Shown here in pieces: positions 1 to 8,931 of a DNA stretch of 64,000 bases (its first letter is position 1; each line of letters begins with the position of its first letter). The notes under the pieces were generated by a model. That model was not told where the DNA came from and made no database searches. It was given only the letters and a program-made list of their open reading frames with translations. Origin of the DNA: Verrucomicrobiia bacterium. GTDB lineage: Bacteria; Verrucomicrobiota; Verrucomicrobiia; Verrucomicrobiales; Akkermansiaceae. The stretch is taken from positions 62,001-126,000 of the forward strand of contig JAUIGV010000005.1 in the NCBI GenBank assembly GCA_030432565.1, read 5' to 3'. Both the position numbers and the translations under genes were made by a program.

Positions 1-1232
1 TATTTTTGGAAGAAGCGTTGGAATGAAATCTGGGCAATCGTGGTGCTAGGAGCCGTGATCTCGACTCCTTCCTTTGCTTCCACAATTTGGTGCAGGCCGA
101 GCTTCCAAGAACGGTCCGGCATCGGTCGCCCCGTGCTTTCGTCGATAATGACGATCTTACCCTCCTCGATGATGTAATGTGTTCCAAGGGTGAAAAATTC
201 CTGGGCCTCCAGTGCCAGCAAGATCATCTGGCGGCGACGATCGGGGCACCGCCAAAGAGGAACGTCGGGAAATTCATCTCCTTCTGCGATTTTGTCTTCG
301 CCGGAATCGGTCAGTGTCACCTCACGACGCCCCCTGTGCACCCTGTAGTCGATCTCAGGGCGGAGAAACTCCGCAACCTTCCAGGCACCCAGGCACGCCA
401 GCCGCAATTCTTCAGATTCGATTTTTTGGCTGATCAGAAGGGGCGTGACCGCCTCATCGATCAATCCATTGTCCGCCTCGTCAATCAAAGCCCTGAAAAG
501 CCCCCTCTGCGTCAGTCTCATACCACTCCCCGGGGCTTTAACAAACTTGCGAACATGCTGACGCGCTCCCGAACGTTCCCACTCGCCCAATTGCAGCCGG
601 TCGCGCAGGAAGTCGGCGGCGACCTCCTTGGCTGTCGTGTAGGTGACCTCAGCCTGATAACCCTCGCGCCGGTCTGCGGGTTCGGTCTTACCAATGACCG
701 AAGCAACAGAAAGCCCAAGCCGGGCGTAGAGCTTCTTCATCGTCAGCGCGTCCCGCTTGGCCAAATAGTCATTTGCCGTGATGACGTGAACAGGCTCGCC
801 CTTCCACGCTTCAAAGGAAGCAGCAAGAGCAATGGAAAGGGTCTTCCCTTCCCCCGTATCAATCTCTGCGAGATATCCATTTATCAGAGCCAACGCAGAT
901 AGCATCTGGACCCGATAAGGCGTCAGCCCCAACTCGCGACGAGCCGCTTCGCAAATTAGAGCGAGAACTTTGGGCGACGGAGAGGCATTCCCCGCAGCCT
1001 CCAATCGAGAGGCGGCGATAAGACGGTTGATTTCCTTGTCAGAGAGATCTGCAAGAGTTTCACGCTCGATCGCGGCAGCCTCAACCACCACCATCCAAGG
1101 CTTTAAAACCGAGCTTCGACGCTTCCACTTCCCGGCGATGCGCTTTGTCCAGAGATCCAGCCCACCAAGTTCCGGACCCGGTTTTTCCTGAAAAAACGAG
1201 TCTTGAAAACGGGTTGGCGCGGCGATCTGCAT
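1..1232 (-). CDS. Divergent SecA-like translocation ATPase, N-terminal part (cut by window edge)
   Basis: Reading the minus strand from the ATG at 1230-1232 gives 410 residues that run off the left edge. SecA hallmarks are in order: Walker A DTGEGKT at about 125-131, the HVITANDYLAKRDA segment at 149-162, a DEAD-type box with IDEADNGLIDEAVTPLLIS at about 250-268, and the preprotein cross-linking region ending in IIDESTGRPM and GLHQIVEAKEGVEI (about 362-391). The N-terminus differs from housekeeping SecA, being basic and Trp-rich, and part of the cross-linking domain is atypical. Only 14 bases separate it from the M50-HlyD gene upstream, so it is the last visible gene of the export operon. A core secA would not usually sit with HlyD and TolC genes, so I infer a dedicated accessory SecA. 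The C-terminal half, with motor domain 2 and any zinc finger, is outside the window. Confidence 0.9.
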   Translation of the reverse strand, partial: MQIAAPTRFQDSFFQEKPGPELGGLDLWTKRIAGKWKRRSSVLKPWMVVVEAAAIERETLADLSDKEINRLIAASRLEAAGNASPSPKVLALICEAARRELGLTPYRVQMLSALALINGYLAEIDTGEGKTLSIALAASFEAWKGEPVHVITANDYLAKRDALTMKKLYARLGLSVASVIGKTEPADRREGYQAEVTYTTAKEVAADFLRDRLQLGEWERSGARQHVRKFVKAPGSGMRLTQRGLFRALIDEADNGLIDEAVTPLLISQKIESEELRLACLGAWKVAEFLRPEIDYRVHRGRREVTLTDSGEDKIAEGDEFPDVPLWRCPDRRRQMILLALEAQEFFTLGTHYIIEEGKIVIIDESTGRPMPDRSWKLGLHQIVEAKEGVEITAPSTTIAQISFQRFFQK

Positions 1233-1246
1233 AGGAGTCAGCTGAA

Positions 1247-3391
1247 TTAAAGTTGATACTCGCGCTGGAAGAATTGTCTAATCGAGTGTCGCCACTGATT
1301 CAGGAGAGGCTTTTTCGGAAGAGCGAAACGGGCAATCCCCCGCTGTCCGTGTTGTAAAATAACACCTTTCGCTTCTTCGATTGTTCCGCGAACCTGGAAG
1401 TAAGGCTCGGTGGTCTTCTTTCCGCTCCCTTCCTCAGCCGCCACTCCCATCGACCCTCCACCAGCGACCCCCAAAGCCGCGCTGGGAAGATCCTCCTGCC
1501 CGGCAGGGATGGCATCGAGATTGGTCAGGCTCATATCCAGCCCTTCCTGGCCTCTGATTTTCAACTCGGAATCATCGAGAGATAGCCGCCCCGCATCCCG
1601 CTGATGAACCACCGCACTGAACACATAGCCATCCTCTCCCCGGACCATTCCAAGAGACTGCCCGCGCGGAACGACCGACCCCATAACTTCGTGCAGGTCG
1701 TCGGCTATCCATCGGCCTGCAACCGGCGCTCGAACCACAAGATTTTCAAGCTGGACCTTCAACGCGGCTTCGCGGGCGTCGAGTGCGGTGAGGAAAGCCC
1801 GGAGTCCGGCCAGCTGGGTCCCCTGTTCATTACGATCCTGCCTTAGGAGCAAATCCCCACGTTCCCGTTCGATACGAATCAGGTCCTTCTCCACTTCTAA
1901 TTCCTCGTTTTTCAAAAGGAGTAAGATCTGACCAGCCTCCACCTCTTCTCCGGAAGGAGTCACCAATTCCGCGATGCGTCCCGGACTGCTGGTATAGACA
2001 TTCTGGAAAGCGGAAGATTTCACCACGCCCTCCGCCCGAAAGTAGTAGGGCATCGGCACAAAAGCCAGAAAAGACAAAATGACCCCCAGAAAGAGGGCAA
2101 CGATTCCGAGTGCACGTGTTCGACGGTTCATAAGTTTGGGACTAAAAAATACATAGCGCAGTCCTTTCACAAAAGGAAGAATCCCCCAGACTACGCCGAA
2201 CAGGAGAGCCAATAGCAGCCCCAGAATCAGGAACTGTTTGGAAACGAAAATCAGGATTCCGATCATCAAAAGGAATCGGTAAGTCCAACTGGTAAAGAAA
2301 TAGAGGGTGAAACCGATCTGCTCGCGTCGGGATTTCGTTGGAATGGGGCCGGGGTCGATCTTGAAAATTTTCTTATTTACCCACCATGCCACCAGGGATT
2401 GTGAACGTCCTTGCAGATTGGGAGTCTCAAGGAGGTCACAGAGAATATGGTAACCATCAAATCGCAAAAGCGGATTAAGATTGAAAAGCAGTGCTCCAAT
2501 CGAAGCTGTGATCGCCACATTGTAAGCGACCCGCGAGGCCACTCCATCCGCTCCATCAGCCCAAATCTTTACCGCGACAGCGGCTATGAAGAGCTCAACT
2601 GCCATTCCCGCGATCCCGACAATGACGCGCTGATATTTCCGGGCGAATGCATAACAGGATGAGGCGTCGACGTAGGGAAGCGGATTAAAAACCAAAAGCA
2701 TCACCCCCATCTCAGGAACCTCCCGGCCATACCTTCGACAAGCATAGGCGTGTCCAAACTCGTGAAGCACCTTGGTGATGATAAGGCTCGCATAGAGGTA
2801 TGGGAGATTTGACCAACCGAGAATGGAACGGGAGGAATCCGAAAAACGTCCCCAGTTCTCGATCAGAGCCTGAAGGCCCCACGCAAAGACAATAAACCAG
2901 AGGATGGCACCGACCGGAGTGAATAGCCACGCGAAGAGAGAAAGAGTTCGACGTAAAAACGGATCCGGATTGATCAACGGGATCTTCAGAAAGAGAAGAC
3001 TGGAAATCCGCTGCTTGCGCTTCTGGGCATTCTCGCGGGCTTTGTTTTCTTCAAGCGCGCTGATGTCCGCGTTCTGATCACTTCGAAGAAGCCCCGATTG
3101 ATAAAGCTGGGAAAGCAACTGAATCACCTCTCCCTGCCCGGGAGAATCCACTGGATCGATTTCGAGAGCACGATCCCAGGCGTCCTGCACATTCTCGGCG
3201 TCCTCAAGATAACAAATAAAGCGGTAGGCCGCCGGTCGGATCCTGAAAAATCGATGACCTAATTTATCACAAACAACGTACCACGCCTCTCCCCGGAACA
3301 TCTGGCGGATCATTTCGACCCCTGGCAATAGCCTCACCTTGCTTCGGCTGACCCGATACCAGGATTCGTCAAATACCGTACGTTGTTTCAT
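1247..3391 (-). CDS. PqqD-like domain / M50 metalloprotease / HlyD adaptor fusion
   Basis: 714 residues. Residues about 10-105 resemble a PqqD-type winged helix, a fold known to bind peptide leaders. The middle is a multi-pass site-2 protease core with zinc motif HEFGH at 210-214 and the downstream Asp ligand in LLRFDGYH (D312), so it looks catalytically intact. Several hydrophobic segments follow, and from about 445 there is a HlyD/biotinyl-lipoyl adaptor with a coiled coil at about 500-545 and the split barrel after it (GRIAELVTPSGEEVEAGQ, then LVVRAPVAGRW). One chain would thus carry substrate recognition, an intramembrane protease and a periplasmic adaptor arm. It lies 18 bases downstream of the GAF-HlyD gene and 14 upstream of the SecA-like gene. 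Domain calls are from motif reading; PqqD is the least sure. Confidence 0.88.
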   Translation of the reverse strand: MKQRTVFDESWYRVSRSKVRLLPGVEMIRQMFRGEAWYVVCDKLGHRFFRIRPAAYRFICYLEDAENVQDAWDRALEIDPVDSPGQGEVIQLLSQLYQSGLLRSDQNADISALEENKARENAQKRKQRISSLLFLKIPLINPDPFLRRTLSLFAWLFTPVGAILWFIVFAWGLQALIENWGRFSDSSRSILGWSNLPYLYASLIITKVLHEFGHAYACRRYGREVPEMGVMLLVFNPLPYVDASSCYAFARKYQRVIVGIAGMAVELFIAAVAVKIWADGADGVASRVAYNVAITASIGALLFNLNPLLRFDGYHILCDLLETPNLQGRSQSLVAWWVNKKIFKIDPGPIPTKSRREQIGFTLYFFTSWTYRFLLMIGILIFVSKQFLILGLLLALLFGVVWGILPFVKGLRYVFFSPKLMNRRTRALGIVALFLGVILSFLAFVPMPYYFRAEGVVKSSAFQNVYTSSPGRIAELVTPSGEEVEAGQILLLLKNEELEVEKDLIRIERERGDLLLRQDRNEQGTQLAGLRAFLTALDAREAALKVQLENLVVRAPVAGRWIADDLHEVMGSVVPRGQSLGMVRGEDGYVFSAVVHQRDAGRLSLDDSELKIRGQEGLDMSLTNLDAIPAGQEDLPSAALGVAGGGSMGVAAEEGSGKKTTEPYFQVRGTIEEAKGVILQHGQRGIARFALPKKPLLNQWRHSIRQFFQREYQL

Positions 3392-3409
3392 AGCCGGGAA
3401 GATTTCCGG

Positions 3410-5179
3410 TTAGAACCAGAGTTTCATGCGGACAAATTCCCAGGTGCGATGAAGATAAACCCATGCCACCGAGCGTTTTCCAATGTCGACCTTACAGACG
3501 CCACTCATTCCCGGACGCCACCATGATTCCGGCTCGTCAGAAATATTAACCCGAACCCGGAACGTCGTGCCGGTTTCCTTCACCACGGCAACGGGTTCAT
3601 AGGAATCAAGCGAGACCTCGAATTTGTCTTCCGGTCGTGAGGTAAATGCCAGCTCTCCCGCCATGCCTTGCTCGAGAAAATGAATATCACGCTCGTCGAC
3701 CTGTAATTCTCCGTAAGTATCGCTGATCTCCACGATTCGCATGAGAATCTCGCCCACCTGGGTAGGCGAAGACAGTCGCTCCTTGAGGTCACCTTCCACG
3801 ATCACGCCATCAAAAGGCGCGCGAATCTCGGTACGATCGAGACGGTAATCCAAGACGGTCAGCTTGGCATCGGCCTGTTCTATCGCGAGTTGGGAAAGCT
3901 TCATTTGCGATAGATCACCCTCGGCTTCATAGCGCCGGGCATCTGAAAGGTTTCGATCCCGCTCAGCCCTGAGCTCGGTTTGCTGCATCACCAACTCACG
4001 CCGATCCAGAGTCACCAAAAGCTGGCCCTTCTTCACGGCGTCCCCCACGTTGACTTTTACGGTGTCGATGTAACCCGAAAACGGAGCGGTCAAATCGGCC
4101 GAAGCTTGAGTCCGGAGAAGAAACGGAGCTTTAACGGTATGAGTGATTGGAATGACACAACAAAGCGCGAACGCCAAAAGAAGAGTCAGTCCAGCCAACT
4201 TCCATCCGGTATGTCGATACCCCAAAAGAGAAGCAAACCGTCGCCGGACCGAACGCCAGACGCGTGAACCAATCCAGCCTGACTTGTCGTGCAGGGTCAC
4301 CAGTTGCGGACTTACCAAATCTAGCACGACCCGAAGGGCATCAACCCTCTCTTGTGAAATCCCCCCGGACTCCTGCGGATACTCCACTGTTACCGCTCCG
4401 TGAACTTCGCCATCTTTGCGAAGCGGTAGTGAGACGATCTGACAATTTCCATGGGCCTCCGAGAACGCCTTATGCTGGCGATTTATTTCAGCCCCTTGAA
4501 TGGCCGGCACACCAACCTCGCAATCTTGCTCGGCAGCTTCATCCATCGCACGGCCCAATGCTCCGGCTGTCTCGGTGTCATTTCGCATGCGCCCTCCGTG
4601 ATTGGTCGCGACCAATTCCATGAGCCCTTTCTTACGCCACCCGAGTGTCACCCGCATTGCGGCGAGCTCCGTCTCAAGCTCGTTACAGAGCCGGTTTGCC
4701 GCTTCTCCAAAATGCGCGGACTCACCAATGATGAGCCCCAAATCAACCACGCGCGAGATCTCGCCGAGGGATTTCTCCGAAGTTTCAGCTTTTCGCTGTG
4801 CCGAAAATGCGGTGACCGCAGCCTCCACGAATGCCCGCATTTGGGTCTGCTCGGTTTCCAAAATCGGAGTGTGGCGCGCGGAAACAAAAATAAAGCTCAT
4901 CTCCGTCCCAACAACATCCATGGGTTGAACCACCCAGTGAACTCCACCCTCTTCGATCGACTGCCCCCCGGCACCACCAGCCATGATCGCCTTGCGAACA
5001 CCCGGAGGAGCCGTCCTAAGATTGCTCCCCTCGCTCGAGCCGAACAGCTTTACGTTCCCGTCATCAACTTGAAGGGCAACACACTGGCTCAACTGCCACT
5101 GGCCGGCAACCGACTCAACCACCCTGCTCCAGAAGCCTGCAGGATCCGATCCACCTTGTAAAATTTCAGCCAGATTCAT
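3410..5179 (-). CDS. GAF-domain / HlyD membrane-fusion protein
   Basis: 589 residues. The N-terminal 300 or so look cytoplasmic: a first sensor-like domain at about 15-125 (VALQVDDGNVKLFG, then VVQPMDVVGTEMSFIFVSAR), a short coiled linker, and a GAF-like domain at about 140-295 (IVSLPLRKDGEVHGAVTVEY). A single membrane span sits at about 326-346, followed by a HlyD adaptor with lipoyl half-motifs (FSGYIDTVKVNVGDAVKKGQ and TEIRAPFDGVIVEGDL) and a C-terminal barrel. The layout, a sensor inside and an adaptor outside joined by one helix, suggests that a cytoplasmic signal controls assembly or activity of the exporter. The ATG overlaps the stop of the preceding adaptor gene as ATGA at 5176-5179, a sign of translational coupling. 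No membrane-pump domain is present. Confidence 0.87.
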   Translation of the reverse strand: MNLAEILQGGSDPAGFWSRVVESVAGQWQLSQCVALQVDDGNVKLFGSSEGSNLRTAPPGVRKAIMAGGAGGQSIEEGGVHWVVQPMDVVGTEMSFIFVSARHTPILETEQTQMRAFVEAAVTAFSAQRKAETSEKSLGEISRVVDLGLIIGESAHFGEAANRLCNELETELAAMRVTLGWRKKGLMELVATNHGGRMRNDTETAGALGRAMDEAAEQDCEVGVPAIQGAEINRQHKAFSEAHGNCQIVSLPLRKDGEVHGAVTVEYPQESGGISQERVDALRVVLDLVSPQLVTLHDKSGWIGSRVWRSVRRRFASLLGYRHTGWKLAGLTLLLAFALCCVIPITHTVKAPFLLRTQASADLTAPFSGYIDTVKVNVGDAVKKGQLLVTLDRRELVMQQTELRAERDRNLSDARRYEAEGDLSQMKLSQLAIEQADAKLTVLDYRLDRTEIRAPFDGVIVEGDLKERLSSPTQVGEILMRIVEISDTYGELQVDERDIHFLEQGMAGELAFTSRPEDKFEVSLDSYEPVAVVKETGTTFRVRVNISDEPESWWRPGMSGVCKVDIGKRSVAWVYLHRTWEFVRMKLWF

Positions 5180-5913
5180 TCGCCATCCTCCACTTCTGGA
5201 AGTTTCACCTTAACCCGAAGCCCGGGCTTAATCTTAAGCTTGCTGTTGTCAAAGTCGAACCTGACCCGGAACAGCCCGCTTCGCGAGTCGAGCTGCGGAT
5301 CGATAAACGCCAGAGTTGCCTTGGATTCCTTGATTTCTGGAAGCTCTGGAAAAAGAACCTGGGCCTCCATTCCTTTTTTTAGAATGGGTAAATGCTTGGT
5401 CGAGAGAAAGAACACCAGTTTCATTTTTGAAGCATCGATGATCTCGAAAAGAGGCTCGACCCGACCAATGGCCTCACCCGGATCCTTCAAACGATAAACG
5501 ACTGTTCCTCCAACGGGAGCTTTGATCGACCGTTGATCAACTGCAAACTGAGCCATTTCCTGCTCCACTTGCAACCTCTTGAGATCCGCTTCTTTCTCTA
5601 AAAGCTCGGACTTCTTTTGAATTTGCTTCCCGTAGAGTTCCCGCGCCGTCTTTGCGTCCTCGGCTGCTTTCGCAATCATGAAACCAAGGCGCTTCACTTC
5701 AAGCTGCTCACGGGTTGAAAACAGAGTTGCGAGAGTGGCACCCGCTTCCACAATATCGCCCTCTTCGACGGAGACGCTTTCAACGATCTCCTCAACCGGA
5801 GAACTAATAGTGATCCTTGCTGCGGGTTGACAGGTTCCCTCCACCCAAACCTGGGCGAAAGAAGCGGAGAGACAGCCCATGAGACTGCCGATAGTGATCA
5901 AAGTTCGATTCAC
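5176..5913 (-). CDS. Periplasmic adaptor protein (HlyD/RND-MFP type)
   Basis: 245 residues starting at GTG 5911-5913, with a cleavable signal peptide ending near ASFAQV (residue 21). The lipoyl halves (ITISSPVEEIVESVSVEEGD and RSIKAPVGGTVVYRLKDPGE) flank a short helical hairpin, and a beta-barrel domain follows (LEVKRLG to FRVRFDFDNSKLKIKPGLRV). It is the third adaptor-type protein of the operon and the only one without a membrane anchor. It lies 47 bases downstream of the TolC-like gene and overlaps the GAF-HlyD gene by four bases. Inferred role: periplasmic ring linking the inner-membrane HlyD fusions to the outer-membrane channel. Confidence 0.88.
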   Translation of the reverse strand: MNRTLITIGSLMGCLSASFAQVWVEGTCQPAARITISSPVEEIVESVSVEEGDIVEAGATLATLFSTREQLEVKRLGFMIAKAAEDAKTARELYGKQIQKKSELLEKEADLKRLQVEQEMAQFAVDQRSIKAPVGGTVVYRLKDPGEAIGRVEPLFEIIDASKMKLVFFLSTKHLPILKKGMEAQVLFPELPEIKESKATLAFIDPQLDSRSGLFRVRFDFDNSKLKIKPGLRVKVKLPEVEDGE

Positions 5914-5960
5914 AGCTCGTTGTTAGGGTAGTGGATTGAAAAAATGCCCGAGAAGAGGCC

Positions 5961-7520
5961 TTACTCTTTCTCTTTTGCGCGGGTGATCATCACTTCCACC
6001 TCGGCATTGGAGATCCCCATGCGATCAAAAATCTGTCCGGCAGCGAGCCAGACCGCGATCACCGACTTACTCAAGGCCGCTTCACTGGTGACAAGATTGA
6101 CCTGGGCATCTCCAAGAATCTGTTGCTGTTCGACGACCCGGTAAAAGTCTCCCTCCCCGGCATCAAATAAATCCTGTTCCTGCTTGAGCCTCTGCGTAGC
6201 GAGTTCGACCGCTTTTTTTGCAGTCTCGATCCGTTGCTTGGCAGCATCAACCCGGGTACAAGCTGTGTGCACTTCGAGCGAAATCGTTCGTTTCGCCTTC
6301 GCAAGCTCCAGCTGGGCCTGCCGAACCTGTGCCTCGGCAGCTTCCATGGCAGCATCAGCGCCGTCTTCACCAAGCGGCATCTTGAGGCTGAGGCCCAGCG
6401 ACCATTCGGTTCCCTGGGATCTGGCAGCCTCGTCAAAAGCACCATCAGCCTCAGCATCGAGGCCATAAAGACCAGCCGATCCCGTCACATTTAGCTGGGC
6501 TTTCCCCGCATCTTTCGCACGAAGAACATTCAATTTCGCAGTCTCAACGACATGATTGTAGTAAACGAGATCCAATCTGCGGCTTTGCCCATATTCGATC
6601 AGCTCACGCTTACCATTGACGGTCGCCCCCGAAAAAAAGGTAGAGATGGGCTTGAACCTGGTCTTGCCTTCAAGATCCGGCTCACGGTCGATCAGCGCGA
6701 AAAGGGTATTGACCCTCTCGATCTTGTCGGCAGCGCTGGTGATGTATTGGTCCTGACGCTGGTAAAGAGCGAGTTCTGCGGTGGTGACATCGGTGACAAG
6801 TCCCTCGTTGCTTTCAAGCAGCTCCTTGTTGCGCTTCAGCATCTGCTCGGCCAGCTTGATATTCTCACTGTGAACGGCAAGCACACGATCGGCGGTCACA
6901 ATATCGGTGTAGCGGCTGGCCACCTCGGCGACCAGATTCATCGCTTTCACCCGGGTCAGGACCTCTTGGGCGGCCCCGCGGCGCTTGGCAATGTTTAAGG
7001 CTGCGAGGTTGGCATCCTCACCAAAGCCTCGAAGAAGTGGCTGGGTGACTGTAATTCCTGTAAAAGTCTCATACTCAGGAGAAAACAGAGCATTCGCTGA
7101 AGTCCGGTTCAGTGTATTGCTCAGTCTGGAAAATCTTGATCCAACCTCCAGAACCGTTCCGGTGGTGTACTTCTTTTTGACGCCAACTCTCGCCGTGAAG
7201 TTCTCATCGACAAAAATTCGCTCGTCGTTTCCGGGCAGCTGAACTCCGCCAACCGCGATAAACTCCCTTGTGTTTTGCGGCTTTGAGCGGTCCTCATATC
7301 GCGCCAAAGCCTCCAATCCCCAGCCGAATTCGGCCAATTCCCGCCGAACCTGGGCGTCACTAATCTTCACGCTCTCAAGCTCTCCCTTAAATTCCGGGTT
7401 TTCGCGAAGGGCACGGCGAACTGAAGAATAAATACTCATTAGCTCGGTTTCCTGAGCTTGAACAATCGATGTTAAAAGAAGACTGAGACCAATTGCGGTC
7501 AAACGAGGTAGTAATTTCAT
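5961..7520 (-). CDS. TolC-family outer membrane efflux/secretion protein
   Basis: 519 residues with a signal peptide (cleavage after IVQAQ, about residue 23). Long amphipathic helices carry the two TolC repeats (about 170-260 and 385-480), separated by beta-rich strands such as FTGITVTQPLLRGFGEDANL, the usual OEP signature. The second repeat is rich in Ala, Glu, Lys and Gln (AEAQVRQAQLELAKAKR). It is the first gene of the operon that continues with adaptor, GAF-HlyD, M50-HlyD and SecA-like genes, so the promoter should lie in 7521-7755. The expected role is a trimeric channel-tunnel across the outer membrane and periplasm. Confidence 0.93.
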   Translation of the reverse strand: MKLLPRLTAIGLSLLLTSIVQAQETELMSIYSSVRRALRENPEFKGELESVKISDAQVRRELAEFGWGLEALARYEDRSKPQNTREFIAVGGVQLPGNDERIFVDENFTARVGVKKKYTTGTVLEVGSRFSRLSNTLNRTSANALFSPEYETFTGITVTQPLLRGFGEDANLAALNIAKRRGAAQEVLTRVKAMNLVAEVASRYTDIVTADRVLAVHSENIKLAEQMLKRNKELLESNEGLVTDVTTAELALYQRQDQYITSAADKIERVNTLFALIDREPDLEGKTRFKPISTFFSGATVNGKRELIEYGQSRRLDLVYYNHVVETAKLNVLRAKDAGKAQLNVTGSAGLYGLDAEADGAFDEAARSQGTEWSLGLSLKMPLGEDGADAAMEAAEAQVRQAQLELAKAKRTISLEVHTACTRVDAAKQRIETAKKAVELATQRLKQEQDLFDAGEGDFYRVVEQQQILGDAQVNLVTSEAALSKSVIAVWLAAGQIFDRMGISNAEVEVMITRAKEKE

Positions 7521-7755
7521 GTGTCGGTTTTTGGCAATGAAAACAAAGAACTGACCGTTCGGGACGATCCCTTATTCTTCGCAACGCTGATATTCAGTTT
7601 ATCTTTAGAATTCGAAAATAAAGCAAGATGTTTATTAACATTGCTTCAATTGCTCGGACCCATCTTCGGAAAAGAGCCTCCATGGATGTCAAAATTCTTT
7701 GAAAATGTGAACAACAGTGCCTCCACAGCCATTGAAATCAAAGATCCAACCACCT
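7521..7755 (-). promoter_or_regulatory. Leader/promoter region of the export operon
   Basis: 235 AT-rich bases lie between the epimerase stop and the TolC-like ATG. On the minus strand a weak sigma-70-like pair can be drawn, TTGCTT then GATAAA with a 17-base spacer, just downstream of the inverted repeat at 7621-7646. No convincing coding sequence was found. The promoter assignment is by eye. Confidence 0.35.
7621..7646. repeat. Imperfect inverted repeat (operator or terminator)
   Basis: The arms AAGCAA(g)ATGTT and AACATTGCTT pair around a TATT centre with a single bulged G. On the minus strand the hairpin is followed by TATTTTC, so it could end the upstream sialic acid operon. Its place just before the candidate promoter of the export operon also fits a repressor site. 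Confidence 0.5.
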
Positions 7756-8931
7756 TCACTCTTGCTTCAAGAGCTGCCAGCAATACCACTGCATCCGCGG
7801 CAGATGAAAAGGCCCCTTGAAATGATTTCCCTTCGCCGGTGAAGAAACCCGCCCATCGCGGTGCAGATAGCCAAACCATTCTCCAAATTCCTTATCATGG
7901 AAGTGCCGGTGGGCATAATCGTGCACCATTCTGTGCCATTCTGCATACTTCACATCCCCTGTCAGCTGATAGGCCAGCAAGGTCGCGATGATCGCTTCGC
8001 ATTGCGGCCACCAAAACTTCATGTCGTGCCAGTATTCCTGGACCGGCTTCCCATAAACATCACGAAAGTAGATGATTCCACCATGCTCTTGATCCCATCC
8101 CCGCTCCCACATGTAATCCAGCATTCGACACCCCAGGTCCATCAGTTCCGGATCGTTGTCCCTCCGCTTGGCCTCAGCCAAAATAAACCAGGCTCCTTCG
8201 ATGGCATGCCCTGGATTGAGTGTCCGTGCATCAATGTGGTCCACCACCTCTCCATTCGGCCCGACTTGCTCCATCACACAGCGGATATCATCCTTCACAA
8301 AATTACTAATTTTTTCGATCAAGCAGTCGATCACTTCACTCGAACAATCCCCGCCGCTGTCTCGAAGAATCTGGCCGACTTGTAGAAAGATCATCGGCTC
8401 CCCCAACCCCTTCATCGTCCGCTCATTGGTCCATTTGGGTTTCCCGGGCGCCACCGATCCGTCGAGATACCCGAGACACTTGTGAAAAAGTGCATTCGCC
8501 CGCTCCAACCAAATCATTTCGCCGGAAGCCTTCCCAAAGGACGCGAAAGCCATAATCGTGAAGGCCTCCGAATAAAAATACCGCCTTTTCCGAAGAGCTT
8601 TCCCTTCACGGGTCACCAGGAAAAACATCCGCCCGTCTTGATCAAAGCAGTGGTCCTGCAGGAACTTGACTCCACTCCGTGAAGTCTCAAGCCACTCCGC
8701 CTTTTTCTCCACCGTGTTATAAAGCGTCGCCATCATCCAGGCAAAGCGCCCCTGCAGCCACACGGCCTTGTCATCATCGATTAATTTTCCGTTGCGATCA
8801 CGCATCGACAGATACCCCCCAAATTCTTCATCGACTATCTCCGGCAACCAAAATGGCAAAGTATCATCGAGGAGACTCGCTCGATAAAAATCCCGCAGTT
8901 CATGCAACTCTTTCCTGGAATATCTGCTCAT
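7756..8931 (-). CDS. N-acylglucosamine 2-epimerase (AGE/RenBP family)
   Basis: 391 residues, the usual length for the family, which folds as an (alpha/alpha)6 barrel. Family segments visible are WLQGRFAWMMATLYN near 58, RYFYSEAFTIMAFASFG near 117, NPGHAIEGAWFILAEA near 240, EYWHDMKFWWPQCEAI near 308 and HRHFHDKEFGEWFGYLHRDG near 350; the last two hold the His residues used in proton transfer in characterised members. It follows the mutarotase-symporter gene with a four-base overlap (8928-8931). In that setting it most likely turns N-acetylmannosamine released by the aldolase into N-acetylglucosamine, taking the role of NanE as in Bacteroides. A cellobiose or mannose epimerase is possible by fold alone but fits the operon less well. 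Confidence 0.88.
   Translation of the reverse strand: MSRYSRKELHELRDFYRASLLDDTLPFWLPEIVDEEFGGYLSMRDRNGKLIDDDKAVWLQGRFAWMMATLYNTVEKKAEWLETSRSGVKFLQDHCFDQDGRMFFLVTREGKALRKRRYFYSEAFTIMAFASFGKASGEMIWLERANALFHKCLGYLDGSVAPGKPKWTNERTMKGLGEPMIFLQVGQILRDSGGDCSSEVIDCLIEKISNFVKDDIRCVMEQVGPNGEVVDHIDARTLNPGHAIEGAWFILAEAKRRDNDPELMDLGCRMLDYMWERGWDQEHGGIIYFRDVYGKPVQEYWHDMKFWWPQCEAIIATLLAYQLTGDVKYAEWHRMVHDYAHRHFHDKEFGEWFGYLHRDGRVSSPAKGNHFKGPFHLPRMQWYCWQLLKQE

Noticed and set aside
87-902. Long open frame of 271 codons on the plus strand
   Set aside because: It is antisense to the SecA-like gene, whose minus-strand frame carries clear family motifs throughout.
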